From Kitasatospora sp. NA04385 (GTDB taxonomy: Bacteria; Actinomycetota; Actinomycetes; Streptomycetales; Streptomycetaceae), in contig NZ_CP054919.1 of NCBI RefSeq assembly GCF_013364235.1, positions 2,150,810-2,214,809 of the forward strand: a stretch of 64,000 bases of DNA, read 5' to 3'. Positions 62,212 through 64,000 of the stretch are shown one piece after another. A model generated the notes under the pieces. The model worked only from the letters and a program-made list of their open reading frames with translations. It did no database searches and was not told the origin of the DNA. The first letter of the stretch is position 1. Each line of letters starts with the position of its first letter. The translations under genes were made by a program, and so were the position numbers.

Positions 62212-63012
62212 GTGAGCGAGAACGTGCGGTTCGTGCGGATGGGGATCGGCGAGCGGACCGTCCCCTACCAGGAGGCATGGGCGGAGCAGCAGCGGCTGCA
62301 CGCGCTGCGGGTCGCGGACGAGATCCCGGACACCGTGCTGCTGCTGGAGCACGACCCGGTGTACACGATGGGCAAGCGCACCAACCCGGAGGACCTGCCG
62401 CTGGACGGCACCCCCGTGGTGGAGGTCAACCGGGGCGGCGAGATCACCTGGCACGGCCCCGGCCAGCTGGTCGGCTACCCGATCGTGAAGCTGCCGGACC
62501 CGATCGACGTGGTGGCGTACGTGCGGCGGCTGGAGGAGGCGCTGATCCGGGCCTGCACCGAGTTCGGGGTGGGGACCACCCGGATCGAGGGCCGCAGCGG
62601 GGTGTGGAAGCTGGGCGCGGAGATCCCCGGCGCGGTGGTCGACCCCGCGCAGGTGGTGGAGATCGGCAAGCTGACCCTGCGGATGGGCCTGCCGCTGGGC
62701 ATCGACCCGCGGCTGGCCGGCCCCGAGTACGCGCCGTCCAACGCGGGCCAGCGCGGCGACGACCGCAAGCTGGCGGCGATCGGCGTGCGGGTGGCCCGCG
62801 GCGTGACCATGCACGGCTTCGCGCTGAACTGCGACCCGGACATGACGTACTTCGACAAGATCGTCCCGTGCGGCATCCGGGACGCCGGGGTGGCCTCGCT
62901 GAGCGGCGAGCTGGCCCGGCCGTTCCCGGTGGGGGCCGCGGTGGACGTGGTGGAACGGAAGCTGGCCGAGGTGTTCGCCGAGCTGCCCGAACCGGCGGTC
63001 GCGGGCGGCTGA
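62212..63012 (+). CDS. lipB: octanoyl-[acyl-carrier-protein]:protein octanoyltransferase
   Basis: 266 aa. Transfers octanoyl groups from ACP to lipoyl domains, the first step of lipoate assembly. Motifs: '[19 protein letters not shown]', '[25 protein letters not shown]' and 'VPCGIRD'; Lys186 and Cys220 are the expected catalytic pair. About 50 residues lie between the 'SGVW' and 'RKLAAIGV' motifs, longer than in E. coli LipB, apparently usual in Streptomyces. GTG 62212 has GGGAG 7 nt upstream; the GTG three bases earlier is an alternative. Confidence 0.96.
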   Translation: MSENVRFVRMGIGERTVPYQEAWAEQQRLHALRVADEIPDTVLLLEHDPVYTMGKRTNPEDLPLDGTPVVEVNRGGEITWHGPGQLVGYPIVKLPDPIDVVAYVRRLEEALIRACTEFGVGTTRIEGRSGVWKLGAEIPGAVVDPAQVVEIGKLTLRMGLPLGIDPRLAGPEYAPSNAGQRGDDRKLAAIGVRVARGVTMHGFALNCDPDMTYFDKIVPCGIRDAGVASLSGELARPFPVGAAVDVVERKLAEVFAELPEPAVAGG

Positions 63013-63130
63013 CGGAATTCGTTGCGCCACGCCGGACGTTGCCTTTCGAAGGCAGGCCCGGGGCCGGGCGCAGGCCATCGAAGTGCAGGCGTACCCTGAG
63101 GGGTACCCCGTCTAGTTCTAGGAGTCGCAC

Positions 63131-64000
63131 GTGTCCGCTGTCGCACCCGACGGCAGGAAGCTCCTCCGGCTGGAGGTCCGCAACAGCGAGACCCCCATCG
63201 AGCGGAAGCCCGAGTGGATCAAGACCAGGGCGAAGATGGGGCCGGAGTACAACGCCCTGCAGTCCCTGGTGAAGAAGGAGGGGCTGCACACGGTCTGCCA
63301 GGAGGCCGGCTGTCCCAACATCTTCGAGTGCTGGGAGGACCGCGAGGCGACCTTCCTGATCGGCGGCGACCAGTGCACCCGCCGCTGCGACTTCTGCCAG
63401 ATCGACACCGGCAAGCCCGCCGAGTTCGACCGGGACGAGCCGCGCCGGGTCGCCGAGTCCATCGTCACGATGGACCTGAACTACGCCACCATCACCGGTG
63501 TCGCCCGTGACGACCTGGCGGACGGCGGCGCGTGGCTGTACGCCGAGACCGTCCGGCAGGTGCACGCGATGACCGCCGCCCGCGAGGCCGGGCGGACGGG
63601 CGTCGAGCTGCTGATCCCGGACTTCAACGCCGTCCCGGAGCAGCTGGCCGAGGTCTTCTCCTCCCGCCCCGAGGTGCTGGCGCACAACGTGGAGACGGTG
63701 CCGCGGATCTTCAAGCGGATCCGCCCCGCGTTCCGCTACGAGCGCTCGCTGGACGTGATCACCCAGGCCCGGGCGGCCGGGCTGGTCACCAAGTCCAACC
63801 TGATCCTGGGCATGGGCGAGACCCGCGAGGAGGTCAGCGAGGCGCTGTCCGACCTGGTGGACGCCGGCTGCGAGCTGATCACCATCACCCAGTACCTGCG
63901 GCCCTCGCTGCGCCACCACCCGGTGGAGCGCTGGGTGAAGCCGCAGGAGTTCGTCGAGCTCCAGCAGGAGGCCGAGGAACTGGGCTTCGCCGGGGTGATG
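63131..64000 (+). CDS. lipA: lipoyl synthase, 3' end cut by the window edge
   Basis: First 290 codons of a radical-SAM enzyme that inserts two sulfurs into the octanoyl arm. Both clusters' cysteines are seen: auxiliary Cys56, Cys61, Cys67 ('[13 protein letters not shown]') and radical-SAM Cys82, Cys86, Cys89 ('CTRRCDFC'). Later '[10 protein letters not shown]' and 'TQYLRPS' are family motifs. GTG 63131 has AGGAG 6 nt upstream. It lies 118 bases after lipB; the protein should continue about 20-40 residues beyond the edge. Its product modifies SucB, encoded 22 kb upstream. Confidence 0.96.
   Translation, partial: MSAVAPDGRKLLRLEVRNSETPIERKPEWIKTRAKMGPEYNALQSLVKKEGLHTVCQEAGCPNIFECWEDREATFLIGGDQCTRRCDFCQIDTGKPAEFDRDEPRRVAESIVTMDLNYATITGVARDDLADGGAWLYAETVRQVHAMTAAREAGRTGVELLIPDFNAVPEQLAEVFSSRPEVLAHNVETVPRIFKRIRPAFRYERSLDVITQARAAGLVTKSNLILGMGETREEVSEALSDLVDAGCELITITQYLRPSLRHHPVERWVKPQEFVELQQEAEELGFAGVM

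Overview
The window is 64 kb of very GC-rich DNA (third codon positions almost all G or C) with many GTG starts. It encodes an actinobacterial aa3/bc1 respiratory chain with a diheme QcrC, a PspAA/PspA pair, a DUF3043 protein, a SAM-IV riboswitch and a ydaO-type (c-di-AMP) riboswitch. This points to Streptomycetaceae (Streptomyces or Kitasatospora). From memory, the order cta/qcr - nadA - pspA - cobUTS - pepA - lpd - sucB - lipB - lipA resembles a conserved chromosomal block of Streptomyces, so this looks like core chromosome rather than plasmid or prophage.

Layout. 0-4 kb: three tandem secreted NlpC/P60 cell-wall hydrolases on the minus strand; the middle one has a c-di-AMP riboswitch. 4-7.3 kb: NYN-domain protein, zinc-ribbon protein, rhomboid protease and a stand-alone AsnC ligand-binding domain. 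7.3-10.6 kb: a SAM-IV-controlled class V PLP enzyme, trpD and a degenerate receiver protein. 10.9-20.2 kb: respiratory chain, with ctaE-qcrC-qcrA-qcrB rightward and ctaC-ctaD-ctaF leftward, separated by a small GntR regulator and an L,D-transpeptidase lipoprotein. 20.6-30 kb: a cysteine desulfurase-TusA fusion, adenosine kinase, a lipoprotein, an ErpA-type Fe-S carrier, a GNAT protein, an amino-acid decarboxylase with an Lrp regulator, a quinone oxidoreductase and nadA. 30-36 kb: pspAA-pspA, DUF3043 plus a methyltransferase, and cobU-cobT-cobS. 36-43.4 kb: leucyl aminopeptidase, lipoamide dehydrogenase, the 2-oxoglutarate dehydrogenase E2 (sucB), DUF4240, GNAT and a TIGR01777 epimerase. 43.8-56 kb: an FAD oxidoreductase and two giant secreted proteins transcribed divergently, a YD/RHS-repeat protein with a zincin-like C-terminus and an FG-GAP-repeat protein; this is the most accessory-looking part. 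56-64 kb: an HTH/TPR-type regulator, a 3-hydroxybutyrate dehydrogenase-transporter-regulator set, lipB and the start of lipA.

Common threads. Iron-sulfur and sulfur metabolism recur: the desulfurase-TusA fusion, ErpA, the [4Fe-4S] enzymes NadA and LipA, Rieske QcrA and the SAM-IV-controlled PLP enzyme. Lipoate made by LipB/LipA is used by SucB, whose E3 partner LpdA is encoded just upstream. Three genes (cobS, sucB, the PucR-type regulator) are frameshifted in G/C-rich runs although both halves of each are well conserved. Because sucB is a TCA-cycle gene and all three have the same kind of lesion, sequencing or assembly indels are the simplest explanation. Several genes appear to be transcribed leaderless, with a TANNNT box 6-8 nt upstream of the start codon. 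I saw no tRNA, rRNA, CRISPR array or insertion sequence.
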